Of a stretch of 55,480 bases of DNA, positions 36,814 to 46,518 are shown one piece after another. This DNA comes from Fischerella thermalis PCC 7521. Its GTDB lineage: Bacteria; Cyanobacteriota; Cyanobacteriia; Cyanobacteriales; Nostocaceae. The stretch covers positions 1 to 55,480 of the forward strand of contig NZ_AJLL01000034.1 of NCBI RefSeq assembly GCF_000317225.1, in the 5' to 3' direction. The position numbers and the translations under genes were made by a program. Each line of letters begins with the position of its first letter. Within the stretch, counting starts at the first letter, position 1. Under the pieces are notes generated by a model. It ran no database searches. It saw only the letters and a list, made by a program, of their open reading frames with translations, and was not told the DNA's origin.

Positions 36814-37698
36814 ATGGAAACAAACACTGCTAAACTGCTTGATGGTAAAGCCCTAGCTACAAAAATTCAGCAAGAATTGTCTGCTACTATTACCAGATTA
36901 CAACCCCACATAGGACGCCCACCTGGTTTAGCAGTACTAATGGTGGGGGATAACCCAGCCTCAGCTGCTTATGTCCGCGGGAAAGAAAGAGCCTGTACAA
37001 AAATCGGTATGGCTTCTTTTGGTAAGCATTTTCCCACACAAACCACCCAAGCCGAACTAGAAGAAGTTATTCATCACCTAAACCAGGATGAACGGGTGGA
37101 TGGTATTCTTGTGCAATTGCCCCTACCCAATCATCTAGATGCTATTTCCTTATTGCATCAAATTGATCCTGGCAAAGACGCCGATGGATTACACCCAGTG
37201 AATTTAGGCAAACTCCTGCGGAGTGAACCTGGTTTGCGTAGCTGTACGCCGGCGGGAGTTATGCGTCTGTTGCAAGAATATGAAATTTCCTTGCGCTCTA
37301 AACAAGCAGTAGTGGTAGGACGTAGTATTTTGGTGGGTAAGCCATTGGCATTAATGCTCTTACAGGCTGATGCAACAGTGACAATTGCCCATTCGCGATC
37401 GCACAATCTCCCAGCCATAACCAAAAACGCTGATATCTTAATTGCAGCTGTTGGTCGTCCAGAACTAATTACGGCCCAGATGGTTAAACCAGGCGCTGTT
37501 GTGGTAGATGTGGGGATAAATCGTGTCACCGATGACAATGGCAATAGCCGCTTAGTCGGCGATGTCCAATTTGAATCAGTTGCTAATGTGGCAGAATTCC
37601 TCACCCCAGTACCTGGCGGTGTTGGACCTATGACTGTGGCTATGTTATTGCAAAATACAGTGGATAGCTACAGCCAACGCTTAAAAACTAAAGAGTGA
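36814..37698 (+). CDS. folD: Bifunctional methylenetetrahydrofolate dehydrogenase/cyclohydrolase
   Basis: FolD interconverts one-carbon folates to supply formyl-THF for purine synthesis. The 294-residue length is normal. Family motifs are present: [24 protein letters not shown] (with the catalytic Lys), [41 protein letters not shown] and [17 protein letters not shown] 36814 (METNTAK) is preferred. It is followed by crtE and a PAP2-family gene on the same strand. Confidence 0.96.
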   Translation: METNTAKLLDGKALATKIQQELSATITRLQPHIGRPPGLAVLMVGDNPASAAYVRGKERACTKIGMASFGKHFPTQTTQAELEEVIHHLNQDERVDGILVQLPLPNHLDAISLLHQIDPGKDADGLHPVNLGKLLRSEPGLRSCTPAGVMRLLQEYEISLRSKQAVVVGRSILVGKPLALMLLQADATVTIAHSRSHNLPAITKNADILIAAVGRPELITAQMVKPGAVVVDVGINRVTDDNGNSRLVGDVQFESVANVAEFLTPVPGGVGPMTVAMLLQNTVDSYSQRLKTKE

Positions 37699-37824
37699 TA
37701 ATTGTTGTTTGTTTGTTGTTGGTTGTTTAAAATACCTAACCCCACTAACCACCAACTACCAACTAATCATGACTCTTTCCCTTGAAATTGTTACTTAAAT
37801 AACATAAATTTAAGGAAATTAAGG

Positions 37825-38751
37825 ATGGTAACAACGGATAACCTGAAACAAACTCCAGGAAAAGCAACTTTTGACCTCATTACCTATTTAAAAGAACGAC
37901 AAAAGCTATGTGAAGTAGCTTTAGAACAGGCTATTTCCGTACGTTATCCAGAAAAAATTTATGAAGCAATGCGCTACTCGCTTTTAGCTGGAGGTAAGCG
38001 CCTGCGCCCCATTATTTGCCTTGCTACTTGTGAAATGACGGGTGGAAACATCGCCATAGCTATGCCAACAGCGTGTGCATTGGAGATGATTCACACTATG
38101 TCTTTAATTCACGATGATTTGCCAGCAATGGATAATGATGATTATCGTCGCGGTAAACTCACCAATCACAAGGTATACGGTGAAGATATCGCTATTTTGG
38201 CTGGAGATGGCTTGTTAGCTTACGCTTTTGAATATGTGGCTGTGAATACCGAAGACGTGCCAGCAGAGCGGTTATTGCGAGTAGTCGCCCATCTAGGGCG
38301 TGCAGTAGGTGCGGCTGGTTTGGTGGGTGGTCAAGTACTCGATTTAGAATCAGAAGGGAAATCAGATATTTGTTCAGAAACATTGGATTTTATTCATCAC
38401 CACAAAACAGGAGCGCTTTTAGAAGCTAGTGTAGTTTGTGGTGGAATTTTGGCAGGAACATCAGAAGACAATTTAAAAAGACTCTCTTGCTACGCCAAGA
38501 ATATTGGGCTAGCCTTCCAGATTATTGATGACATCTTAGATATCACCTCTACACAAGAGCAGCTAGGAAAAACTGTAGGCAAAGATCAAAAAGCCAAGAA
38601 AGTAACCTATCCAAGCCTCTGGGGAATTGAAAAATCTCAAAAACAAGCCCAACAGCTAATTGAGTCTGCTTGTGCAGAATTAGAACCCTTTGGGAAAGCG
38701 GCAGAACCATTAGTGGCACTAGCTCACTTTATCACCAGTCGTAGTCACTAA
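37825..38751 (+). CDS. crtE: Geranylgeranyl diphosphate synthase
   Basis: This trans-prenyltransferase makes GGPP for carotenoids, chlorophyll phytyl and quinone side chains. The 308-residue protein has the first Asp-rich motif [24 protein letters not shown], the Lys/Thr-rich HKTGALL block and the second Asp-rich motif [10 protein letters not shown]. The sequence alone does not exclude farnesyl diphosphate synthase, but this form serves as GGPP synthase in cyanobacteria. Confidence 0.93.
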   Translation: MVTTDNLKQTPGKATFDLITYLKERQKLCEVALEQAISVRYPEKIYEAMRYSLLAGGKRLRPIICLATCEMTGGNIAIAMPTACALEMIHTMSLIHDDLPAMDNDDYRRGKLTNHKVYGEDIAILAGDGLLAYAFEYVAVNTEDVPAERLLRVVAHLGRAVGAAGLVGGQVLDLESEGKSDICSETLDFIHHHKTGALLEASVVCGGILAGTSEDNLKRLSCYAKNIGLAFQIIDDILDITSTQEQLGKTVGKDQKAKKVTYPSLWGIEKSQKQAQQLIESACAELEPFGKAAEPLVALAHFITSRSH

Positions 38752-38903
38752 GCAGTTATCAGTTAACAGTTATCAGTAACTGGTGGACTGTTTACTGATT
38801 TTCTGATGTACAGTACTGGGTTAATTGTGGATTTTTGGTTGCATCTATTACTTTCTCACACACACAACATGCTGCTCATTGTTATTAACCTGACCAAAAT
38901 ACC

Positions 38904-39362
38904 ATGCAGGATATAGGTAATATTTTAGACAACCGGGTGTTGGTGGTCGCTCTAGTAGCTTGTTTGATGGCTCAAGCTTTGAAGCTCATCATTGAACTAG
39001 TCAAGAATCGAAAATTAAATGTAAGTGTCTTAGTCACAACCGGAGGTATGCCCAGCGCTCATTCAGCTCTAGTTACGGCTTTAGCAGTTGGCGTGGGGCA
39101 AACTCATGGCTGGGCTTCTGCTGAATTTGCCCTTGCCACAGTTTTTGCGATTATTGTCATGTACGATGCAGCTGGAGTCCGTCAAGCTGCTGGCAAACAA
39201 GCTCGTATTCTCAACCAAATGATTGATGAATTGTTTCACGAACACCCAGAGTTTACAGGCGATCGCCTTAAGGAATTGTTAGGACATACACCATTTCAGG
39301 TGATAGCAGGCTCAGCATTAGGTATCACCATCTCGTGGTTAGCTAGTTATGCTTATAATTGA
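38904..39362 (+). CDS. Divergent PAP2 family protein
   Basis: The 152-residue membrane protein has LVVALVACLMAQALKLI and later hydrophobic segments, the GGMPSAHSALVTALA motif and MYDAAGVRQAAGKQARILN. These are the hallmarks of the divergent PAP2 (DUF212) family. Phosphatase activity on polyprenyl phosphates is a plausible role given the crtE neighbour, which it follows by 150 bases, but it is inference. Confidence 0.9.
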   Translation: MQDIGNILDNRVLVVALVACLMAQALKLIIELVKNRKLNVSVLVTTGGMPSAHSALVTALAVGVGQTHGWASAEFALATVFAIIVMYDAAGVRQAAGKQARILNQMIDELFHEHPEFTGDRLKELLGHTPFQVIAGSALGITISWLASYAYN

Positions 39363-39374
39363 AAGATTTGTTAT

Positions 39375-39452
39375 TGGTTAGTGGTTAGTGGTTAGTAGTT
39401 AGTAGTTAGTAGTTGTTGACCAATTACCAATTACCAATTACCAATTACCAAT
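39375..39452. repeat. Two STRR heptad arrays
   Basis: About five TTAGTGG/TTAGTAG heptads (39378-39412) are followed by five nearly perfect CAATTAC heptads (39421-39452). They fill the gap between two convergent genes. Such short tandem heptads are characteristic of heterocystous cyanobacteria. Confidence 0.85.
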
Positions 39453-40139
39453 TTAATTTTGTGGTATATTCACTGCCGATCGCAACAGCATCACCTTACT
39501 ACTGTCCACAATCACAGCAAAAAAACCTCGTTCTGAGAGTTTTTTTAATATGCTGTATGCATCTTTTTGATTAGTTGTATAGGATGCTAGCAAGTAATGG
39601 CGCTGTCCATAAGCTACAAAACCGACATCGCCCCCCACTGTTTGTTTAACTTGATTTGCCAGTTCTGGACGGTTGAAATAATCTACTAAGACGGCGAAAC
39701 CGTTTCCCAAACGTTGAGGTTGAAAGCTAGGTGTCTGACTTGGTGCTACTGCTACGTCTGCTGGTCGAGTGGTAATAATAGCAGACAAACCCGCGATGCT
39801 ATTGATATACCTAGCCCAACGGTTGGCATCATCAATTCTAGTAAATCCGCCGATTCTAGTGACTGTATCGTTGAGATATCTACAGTTTGTAGTCTTAAGC
39901 TCAGACGGTAAGGCCCGATGCAATTGATTGCGACTATCCTGTGTTGGACTGATTATCAACAATACATATTCGCCAGGATTGGGAGGTTGACAAACGGGAG
40001 TTTTTTGTTGTTGAGCAACAGCAGTATTGACACCAGCGACCAAAGAGGAAAAGTAAACAAACGAGGCGATCGCTAGTGTGAAACTACCTAAAAAAATATT
40101 TGGTTGATCCTGAAATTTATACACCGCTGGTTTATACAT
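39453..40139 (-). CDS. Exported SPOR-like protein of unknown function
   Basis: The 228-residue protein has a hydrophobic N-terminal segment (LGSFTLAIASFVYFSSLVAG) and AVAQQQ as likely cleavage area. The mature part has repeating SPOR-like blocks with Tyr/Gly loops: GGFTRIDDANRWARYINSIAG and then GFAVLVDYFNRPELANQVKQ. A role in peptidoglycan binding is suggested by the SPOR resemblance only. Confidence 0.6.
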   Translation of the reverse strand: MYKPAVYKFQDQPNIFLGSFTLAIASFVYFSSLVAGVNTAVAQQQKTPVCQPPNPGEYVLLIISPTQDSRNQLHRALPSELKTTNCRYLNDTVTRIGGFTRIDDANRWARYINSIAGLSAIITTRPADVAVAPSQTPSFQPQRLGNGFAVLVDYFNRPELANQVKQTVGGDVGFVAYGQRHYLLASYTTNQKDAYSILKKLSERGFFAVIVDSSKVMLLRSAVNIPQN

Positions 40140-40210
40140 AAAAGTAAATTCACAGTATTATCCACCATCTTTGATAAAAAATACATATATTTGTTCCATA
40201 TATTTTAGTT

Positions 40211-40262
40211 AGGTAATGGGTAATGGGTAATGGGTAATGGGTGATGGGTAATGGGTATGGAA
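40211..40262. repeat. GGGTAAT heptad array
   Basis: Six or so tandem GGGTAAT/GGTAATG heptads in the gap between two minus-strand genes, of the same STRR class as 39375-39452. Confidence 0.8.
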
Positions 40263-40308
40263 TAGTTAGTGGTTATTAATTCTCATCCCCGTTCCCCTAT
40301 CCCCAACA

Positions 40309-40638
40309 CTAAGACACACTGGCAAGAGAAGCCAAAGGATCGGGGATACTTTCACTAGGGGCTTGAAATTCTCCTGTAAGGACGTATTCTAAGCGCAGTT
40401 TTAACCAAGTAATAAATTGGGGATTGGTAGAAATGATCGCTGCTGCTGGTTGCGGACACTTTGCCTTAACTTGTGCCATCCGGGGAGATTCCAGAAAAGC
40501 AGGTTGTTTCACTACCCAAAAATCAATTTCCTTTTCTTGTTCGTGGTAGTGACGGGTACGTTCCCGCAACACTTCTTCCATCGGTTCTTCTTCTAGTAAA
40601 AAGCGTTGGCTTGCTAAAACGTAATAGTATGTTTTCAT
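40309..40638 (-). CDS. ycf54: Ycf54 (Mg-protoporphyrin IX monomethyl ester cyclase complex protein)
   Basis: The 109-residue protein shows the family sequence YYYVLASQRFLLEEEPMEEV and IDFWVVKQPAFLESP, then PAAAIISTNPQFITWLKLRLEYVLTG. Ycf54 supports the oxygen-dependent cyclase of chlorophyll biosynthesis. The C-terminal tail (PDPLASLASVS) is variable in the family. A perfect 12-bp hairpin lies 27 bases upstream of the start (40666-40694). Confidence 0.92.
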   Translation of the reverse strand: MKTYYYVLASQRFLLEEEPMEEVLRERTRHYHEQEKEIDFWVVKQPAFLESPRMAQVKAKCPQPAAAIISTNPQFITWLKLRLEYVLTGEFQAPSESIPDPLASLASVS

Positions 40639-40665
40639 TTTTGTTCTTTACTAAACAGCTAAGGT

Positions 40666-40694
40666 AAGGACATAGTATTATCTACTATGTCCTT
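40666..40694. terminator. Perfect 12-bp hairpin between the NTF2-like gene and ycf54
   Basis: AAGGACATAGTA (40666-40677) and TACTATGTCCTT (40683-40694) enclose a five-base loop. It lies between a gene end (40769) and the ycf54 start. No strong T-run follows on either strand, so it could be a terminator, a processing barrier or a 5' UTR element of ycf54. Confidence 0.6.
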
Positions 40695-40768
40695 GAAAAT
40701 TATCTCAGCTTTAGCCTCTTTAACTACGACCCGAAAGGACAACTATAAGCTGATTGTTCATCACTAGC

Positions 40769-41419
40769 CTATTTACCGCCACTTGTGAGCTTGTTAAAAA
40801 ATTGACTGTTGTCAAAATAATGCTCAACAGAGAGAATTTTCAAGTCATCAGTAACACGAGCAACACTCATGCCCACTATCTCCACCGTTTCCCCTGTGGG
40901 TGCATGGTCTTTATATGGACCATTAAAAGTCCCCCAATGACGCCACTTAAATGTAACGTTGGGTGGCCCTGAATAAACCTCCAGCACTTCCCACAAAAAT
41001 CCTTTTGGAAAGGCAGTCTTAAAAAGCTGACCTGAAGATTCAAAACTTTCCTCAGAAGCTTTGTAATTATCTATATCACCGATGAATAGATTATAAGTTC
41101 CAGATGCAAACACATCTTCGGCTGTGTAGGACTGACCTCCATTACTACTCATGCGAAACTTGTATTGTACAACAGATAACCACTCTTGGGGATTACTTTT
41201 AAAAGAAACCTCCATCTCAAAAGTTCTGACCAAGTTTTGCACGATCGCTTCTAGAGAACCTTCTATATGGCGGCATTTGCTCTCCTGGGCTAGACCTGCT
41301 TTTGAATCGGAATAATCAGGAGGGGCGCCGTATCGCCATTGGGCATTTTTGCTTTGTGCAATTACTGTATCCCGGTCTTGTACCCAAAGCGGAAGGTCTT
41401 GAGATTGTGTTGCGCTCAT
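40769..41419 (-). CDS. SnoaL/NTF2-like domain protein
   Basis: The 216-residue protein has a C-terminal half typical of SnoaL-like polyketide cyclase or NTF2 folds: VTFKWRHWGTFNGPYKDHAP, TVEIVGMSVARVTDDLKILS, EHYFDNSQFF. The ATG at 41419 has AAGGA six bases upstream and is preferred over 41437. No membrane segment. The enzymatic role, if any, is unknown. Confidence 0.65.
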   Translation of the reverse strand: MSATQSQDLPLWVQDRDTVIAQSKNAQWRYGAPPDYSDSKAGLAQESKCRHIEGSLEAIVQNLVRTFEMEVSFKSNPQEWLSVVQYKFRMSSNGGQSYTAEDVFASGTYNLFIGDIDNYKASEESFESSGQLFKTAFPKGFLWEVLEVYSGPPNVTFKWRHWGTFNGPYKDHAPTGETVEIVGMSVARVTDDLKILSVEHYFDNSQFFNKLTSGGK

Positions 41420-41574
41420 AAAATTCCTTGGTTTCAAAGTTGACTTGCCGTAACCGTAAATACCACTAAAATTTTAGATTTCGCAGAGACTTTTTCTTCT
41501 AGCTTTTCGGTGATCGATTATTAGTGATTACTGAACAAGTATTAGCTAAAGATTAACTGATAACTGTTCACTGT

Positions 41575-42297
41575 TTACAGATTACCGCGCATAGCTAATT
41601 TCATCTCCTGAACTGCCCTTTCCATACCTACTAATACAGCCCGGCTGATGATGGTATGACCTATATTGAGTTCTTCCATACCAGGAAGACAAGCAACGGG
41701 GTAAACGTTCCAGTAGGTGAGTCCATGACCAGCGTTTATTCGCAATCCGGCTTTGATTGCTTGTTCACATCCTGCTGCCAACAGGTCTAGCTCCTGTTGA
41801 CGACTAGTTTCATTTTTCGCTTCAGCATATCGACCAGTGTGCAATTCAATAAAATTTGCCCGTACCGTCCGAGATGCTTGTATTTGTGCCGATTCTGCAT
41901 CAATAAACAGACTCACTGGAATGTCAGCACCCTGTAGTTTATCAACAACCTCTCCAATTCTATCAATCTGACCTGCGACATCCAATCCACCTTCCGTAGT
42001 CACTTCTTCCCGTCGTTCAGGAACTAAAGTCACATAGTCTGGTTTGATCTCGAGGGCTATGGCAACCATTTCATCTGTCGCCGCCATTTCCAAATTCAAA
42101 TGTGTTCTGACTGTCTGTCGCAATAAACGCACATCCCGTTCTTGGATATGCCGTCTATCTTCTCGCAGATGGGCAGTAATACCATCTGCACCACCCAATT
42201 CTGCCAATATTGCCCCTGCTATTGGGTCTGGTTCCACCGTCCGTCGCGCTTGCCGGATAGTGGCGATATGGTCAATGTTTACACCAAGTGTCGGCAA
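41575..42297 (-). CDS. pdxJ: Pyridoxine 5'-phosphate synthase
   Basis: PdxJ joins 1-deoxyxylulose 5-phosphate and 3-amino-1-hydroxyacetone phosphate to form pyridoxine phosphate. The conserved [18 protein letters not shown] starts at TTG 42297 with AGGGAG upstream, so I prefer that start to ATG 42321, which would add eight residues. The family blocks [25 protein letters not shown] and [16 protein letters not shown] are present. The product is 240 residues. Confidence 0.9.
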   Translation of the reverse strand: MPTLGVNIDHIATIRQARRTVEPDPIAGAILAELGGADGITAHLREDRRHIQERDVRLLRQTVRTHLNLEMAATDEMVAIALEIKPDYVTLVPERREEVTTEGGLDVAGQIDRIGEVVDKLQGADIPVSLFIDAESAQIQASRTVRANFIELHTGRYAEAKNETSRQQELDLLAAGCEQAIKAGLRINAGHGLTYWNVYPVACLPGMEELNIGHTIISRAVLVGMERAVQEMKLAMRGNL

Positions 42298-42433
42298 CCC
42301 TAGTTTCTCCCTAATCCACAATCCAGAGATGATTTTAGCGGAAATACTGGTTCGGTAGTCAATTGTTGGTTAGTGGTTAGTAGTTGTTCACTACCCCTCA
42401 CACTCCCCATTGCCCCTAATCCCCACCACCACG

Positions 42434-43435
42434 CTACGGTATTCTTGGTGAATTATCAGATAGGCTGTCACCAGAAGGCAAACTTCGTATCCGATTCATT
42501 TGTGCAAGGGCGTATCGTGCTGTTGCTTGGACATCAGGATCGGAATCTTGCACTGCATGACATAAAATCTGGCTAATTTGAGCCATCATGTCATAAACAC
42601 GAGTCAGGTCACGGATAGCATTTTGCCGTACTTGTGGGCTTTGATCTCGTAGAGAGATAGCCAAAGCGTTATTCATCGGTTTAAGTGTGCTGATGCCAAT
42701 TTCTGCTAAAGCAGCCAAGATTAGGCTCCGCTGTTGTGAATCTGCATCAATCATTAAATCTACTAACGGTTGAATCGCCCGTGAGTCTCCTTGTTGACCT
42801 AAACTCCAAATTGCTTTGCGTCGCTTGATAGGATCAGGACTGTTTAAATCTTGAATTAATTCTTCAACAATATTGACTTTAGTTAGGCGGGAGGTGCTTT
42901 GTGTTGGTGATGGTGGCAGTAATTTTACTGTTTGTGATGTGGTAGATACTTGTAGACTGTTATCTAATTCTTCGGGAGGCTGTGTCTGTTGTTGGGAATC
43001 TATATCACTGGAGTCTTCCAAAGATAAAGTATCACTTTTGCTAGGTATAACTTTTTTGCTTGTGCCCAATAATTTTATAAAAAATAACAATGCACCACTA
43101 GCTCCCAAAATCGCGATCGCCACTACTAACCACCAGATCAAGTCGTAATCTTTTGATTGCTTGTTAGTTTTAGTGGATTCTGGGTTGGGGCTGGCAAGAA
43201 TATTTTTAGACCAAGTTGTGTTAAAATGCAACACTTCAAGCGATGGGCTGGGGTGGTGAAGTGAAGTCTTTTTCGCCATCTCCCTATTGTCCCTAATTCC
43301 CGCTTCCAGGGAGGAGTAAGGCTCCCGAGTTCCCCATCTCTCAAGGTTTTGTGTTGCTGTACTTGGGGAACTATAGCCCAAACTCAGGTAAGTAAAACAG
43401 ATAGTCAGCGCAATTGAATAACGGCATAGCCTCAT
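42434..43435 (-). CDS. HEAT-repeat membrane protein
   Basis: The 333-residue protein has an N-terminal signal-like sequence (CRYSIALTICFTYLSLGYSS), one membrane helix (WLVVAIAILGASGALLFFI, about residues 100-118) and a C-terminal HEAT/PBS-lyase-like repeat region (from about residue 195; LNSPDPIKRRKAIWSLGQQG and further units). Such repeats usually form a scaffold for protein binding. No catalytic residue pattern is visible. Confidence 0.75.
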   Translation of the reverse strand: MRLCRYSIALTICFTYLSLGYSSPSTATQNLERWGTREPYSSLEAGIRDNREMAKKTSLHHPSPSLEVLHFNTTWSKNILASPNPESTKTNKQSKDYDLIWWLVVAIAILGASGALLFFIKLLGTSKKVIPSKSDTLSLEDSSDIDSQQQTQPPEELDNSLQVSTTSQTVKLLPPSPTQSTSRLTKVNIVEELIQDLNSPDPIKRRKAIWSLGQQGDSRAIQPLVDLMIDADSQQRSLILAALAEIGISTLKPMNNALAISLRDQSPQVRQNAIRDLTRVYDMMAQISQILCHAVQDSDPDVQATARYALAQMNRIRSLPSGDSLSDNSPRIP

Positions 43436-43736
43436 ATACTAAATTTTAGTCAGAATATATGTGGAATTCATGGATACCACGATAACTTCAGACAGAACTA
43501 AATGTTAATTATTATTTTGAAAATTTTTTACATCAGTATTTTCAATATGGTTGGTAACGGTGGTCTATTGTTGGGAATAAGCTTTTTCTCTTAAGGTTGA
43601 GCGATTAACCTCACAGGATTAAAGAATACAGAAAATGTATCATCTACTACTATTGCTAACCACTGTAGATAAGCTTTTGTACTTAGGCGATAGGGTAAAA
43701 TATTTTTCCCATCTCCCCCTGCTTCAATTAATATTT
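43436..43736. other. Gap without a recognised gene
   Basis: About 300 AT-rich bases between two minus-strand genes. No notable palindrome or repeat was found. Confidence 0.4.
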
Positions 43737-44267
43737 TTAGCCTTTTGTCTGTTTTTCCAGATACTGACGTACTCCTTCACTCATTTGGAATAGATTCGGT
43801 TCAACTTTTTTGCTGAGAAAATCTTCAACTATGTTTGCGACTTTGGTTGCGATGAACCAGGGTACACCTTTGATTTGCTTGGGGTCAATTATCAGTTCGC
43901 CACGACTCTTAATCAGTGTGGCATCACCATCTGCAATAAAGCGGTTCTTACCTGCACAGTGAACCGCTTCGGTAAAAGCGTGAGTTTTAATCTGCCACTC
44001 CACCACAAACTCAGCCTCGTTCCAAGTATTGTATTCAGTCCAAGAGAGCATATCTTCACTGAGTATGGCTCTTGCTGCCAATGGAATGTCTCCACCTCCA
44101 TGCCATTCGTTAATACTGTAAACTCGTTTATCTTCCTCTTGACGAGATTTCACCTCAATTTGACGCACGTTTGGCATGTAGGGAACAAGTTCAATTAGCT
44201 TATCCCGATAGGTAGCGTAGACTAGGGAGAGTGGAAAAGAAATCCGCGTATCAGCAGATATGAGCAT
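43737..44267 (-). CDS. SRPBCC/START-like domain protein
   Basis: The 176-residue protein begins LISADTRISFPLSLVYATYRDKL, a pattern of polyketide cyclase/SRPBCC proteins that bind lipids or other hydrophobic ligands in a deep cavity. It also contains NEAEFVVEWQIKTHAFTEAV and a C-terminal amphipathic helix. No enzyme signature is seen. Confidence 0.7.
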   Translation of the reverse strand: MLISADTRISFPLSLVYATYRDKLIELVPYMPNVRQIEVKSRQEEDKRVYSINEWHGGGDIPLAARAILSEDMLSWTEYNTWNEAEFVVEWQIKTHAFTEAVHCAGKNRFIADGDATLIKSRGELIIDPKQIKGVPWFIATKVANIVEDFLSKKVEPNLFQMSEGVRQYLEKQTKG

Positions 44268-44764
44268 TTGTTAATTGATTTTGGTTGAGATTTTTAATAA
44301 AAGACAGTTTTAAAGTGAACTGGGACTTTTATATTACCAATATCACTAGAAAGTTATGTTAGCTGGATGTGTGATCGCCCTGTTGGATGTAGAAATTTCC
44401 GTAACTGGCAAAAAGCACCAAAACAGTTAAATGAAGATGAAGCGGATTTAATTATCGGGCATTGCCTACAGTATTCGTCTTGGCATCAAAGACAAACACC
44501 ATATCAAGAAAACTTGGATTGTGTTGTTAGCGTGAGTTGCGCTCATGCTCCAGTGGCTCTTCACTAGTGTATCTCTTGTTGCCGCAAACGGTTCATAATG
44601 GGTAATTGGTGAGACTACTTGCCGTCTTGGCTTGATGCCAGATGGCAAAGTAGTAAACCCGAAGGGTAATTAAGATACTGATGATTTTTCCCATGCTCAA
44701 TGCCCTCTGCCTTTCTCTGTCAGCACTGAGCCTAACTTGATATTACTGGTGATAGCTAAATCAT
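44268..44764. other. Gap before the peptide-transport ATPase
   Basis: Close to 500 bases with no credible gene. A 66-codon frame (44367-44567) contains NEDEADLIIGHCLQYSS but shows no family features and is not called. No strong hairpin was found. Confidence 0.4.
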
Positions 44765-46450
44765 ATGAGTGATACTTTATTCTCTATTGAAAATTTGCGG
44801 GTTGCCTATCCTCACCGTAGTGATGAAAAGACTCAATGGGCTGTTGATGATGTGTCTTTCAGTCTTCGACCAGGTGAAAAAATAGGATTGGTAGGAGAGT
44901 CTGGGTGTGGTAAGTCAACTTTGGGGAGGGCAGCAATGCGATTGCTACCACCATCCACTCGGATTGAGGGACAGGTAAAATTTCAAGGACGGTCAGTGTT
45001 TGATTTGACACCCGTAGAGATGCGAAAATTTCGGGGGGAAGCAGTGGCATTGATCTTTCAAGATCCAATGACGCGCCTCGATCCATTGATGACCATCGGC
45101 AACCACTGTATTGAAACGCTCAAGGCACACTCACCCCAATTGTCAGCAAAAGCAGCAAAAGAAAAAGCGATCGCCACTTTAGAAAAGGTTAATATACCTG
45201 CTACTCGCTGGCATCAGTATCCCCATGAGTTTAGCGGTGGAATGCGGCAACGGGTTGCAATTGCTTTAGCTTTGTTGTTGCAACCAAAGCTGATAGTTGC
45301 CGATGAACCCACCACCAGCCTAGATGTCACTGTCTCGGCTCAGATTTTGCAGGAACTCACACGCCTGTGTGCCGAAGAAAATATGGCCCTGTTGCTGATT
45401 TCCCATGATTTGGCAATGGTAGCAGAGTATTGCGATCGCATTGGCGTGATGTATAACGGCAAAATGGTAGAGATGGGTGCTACAGAAACCGTATTTCGGC
45501 ATCCTCAACACGAATACACGCGATCGCTCTTACAAGCAGCTTTGCATATTCAGGCGGTGGAGGACAAAGAAGATGGGGAGAAGAATTCACTCAATCACCC
45601 CACCACCCCACCACCCCACCACCCCATCTCGGAAGCCCGATCCCCTATTCTGCGTGTTGTAGATCTAAAACAGCACTACACCATTGAGCCGAATTTTGTT
45701 GAGCGCATATTTAAAGGCCCAGGTCAAACTATTAAAGCAGTTGACGGCATCAACCTAGAACTTTATCCGGGAGAGATTTTAGGATTAGTCGGAGAGTCTG
45801 GTTGTGGCAAAAGTACCTTATCGCGAACAATTTTGCAACTAATTCGTCCTAGCGCTGGCAAAGTAGAGTTTCTTGGTAAAGACATTACTAACCTATCTCG
45901 GCAAGAAATTCGTCTGCAACGGCGGCAAATGCAAATGGTCTTTCAAGATCCCCATGCTTGCCTCAATCCTGCGATGACGGTAGGACAAAGTATAGCTGAC
46001 CCTTTATTAATTCACCAACTGGCAACTCCTGAAGAAGCAAAACAGCAGGTTTTGCAGATGTTAGAAAAAGTTGGGTTACAACCACCGGAAGTTTATTATC
46101 AGCGTTATCCCTCGGATTTATCAGGAGGACAGCAGCAACGAGTCGCAATTGCTCGTGCTTTAATCACTCACCCCAAACTTTTGATTTGTGATGAACCCGT
46201 GAGCATGTTAGATGCTAGCGTACAGTCACAAGTATTGGATTTGATGCTGGAGTTGAAGGAAGAATTTGATTTAACGTATTTGTTTATAACTCATGATTTA
46301 TGGTTGGCAAGGTTCTTGTGCGATCGCATTGCCGTTATGAACGGTGGCAAGATTGTTGAAATGGGCCCCACTAAAGAGATTTTTGCCAATCCCCAACATC
46401 CCTATACGCAAACTCTCCTTGCTGCTGCGCCTTTGTTAGCAAGAGCATAA
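44765..46450 (+). CDS. Fused double-ATPase peptide/nickel-type ABC transporter subunit (DppD-DppF like)
   Basis: The 561-residue protein contains two ABC ATPase domains. Each has its own motifs: GESGCGKSTLGRA, FSGGMRQRVAIALALLL and LIVADEPTTSLDV in the first; GESGCGKSTLSRT, LSGGQQQRVAIARAL and LLICDEPVSMLD in the second. Both have the oligopeptide-transport C-terminal extension (HPQHEYTRSLL; NPQHPYTQTLL). It would power an oligopeptide permease whose permease and binding-protein genes are not in the window. The linker (about residues 268-292) is an in-frame run of CCCACCAC-type repeat giving TPPPHHP. Start at ATG 44765. Confidence 0.92.
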   Translation: MSDTLFSIENLRVAYPHRSDEKTQWAVDDVSFSLRPGEKIGLVGESGCGKSTLGRAAMRLLPPSTRIEGQVKFQGRSVFDLTPVEMRKFRGEAVALIFQDPMTRLDPLMTIGNHCIETLKAHSPQLSAKAAKEKAIATLEKVNIPATRWHQYPHEFSGGMRQRVAIALALLLQPKLIVADEPTTSLDVTVSAQILQELTRLCAEENMALLLISHDLAMVAEYCDRIGVMYNGKMVEMGATETVFRHPQHEYTRSLLQAALHIQAVEDKEDGEKNSLNHPTTPPPHHPISEARSPILRVVDLKQHYTIEPNFVERIFKGPGQTIKAVDGINLELYPGEILGLVGESGCGKSTLSRTILQLIRPSAGKVEFLGKDITNLSRQEIRLQRRQMQMVFQDPHACLNPAMTVGQSIADPLLIHQLATPEEAKQQVLQMLEKVGLQPPEVYYQRYPSDLSGGQQQRVAIARALITHPKLLICDEPVSMLDASVQSQVLDLMLELKEEFDLTYLFITHDLWLARFLCDRIAVMNGGKIVEMGPTKEIFANPQHPYTQTLLAAAPLLARA

Positions 46451-46518
46451 GTAATTCAGTGATCGCTGATCAGTTATCAACCACTAACCACTAACCACCA
46501 ACAACCAACAATTAACTA

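Noticed and set aside
39375-39452. Short regularly spaced repeats that could suggest CRISPR
   Set aside because: The units are only seven bases long and adjacent, with no spacers and no cas genes; they are STRR-type heptads.
44367-44567. 66-codon open frame before the peptide-transport ATPase
   Set aside because: No ribosome binding site or known family; it reads through apparent non-coding DNA.
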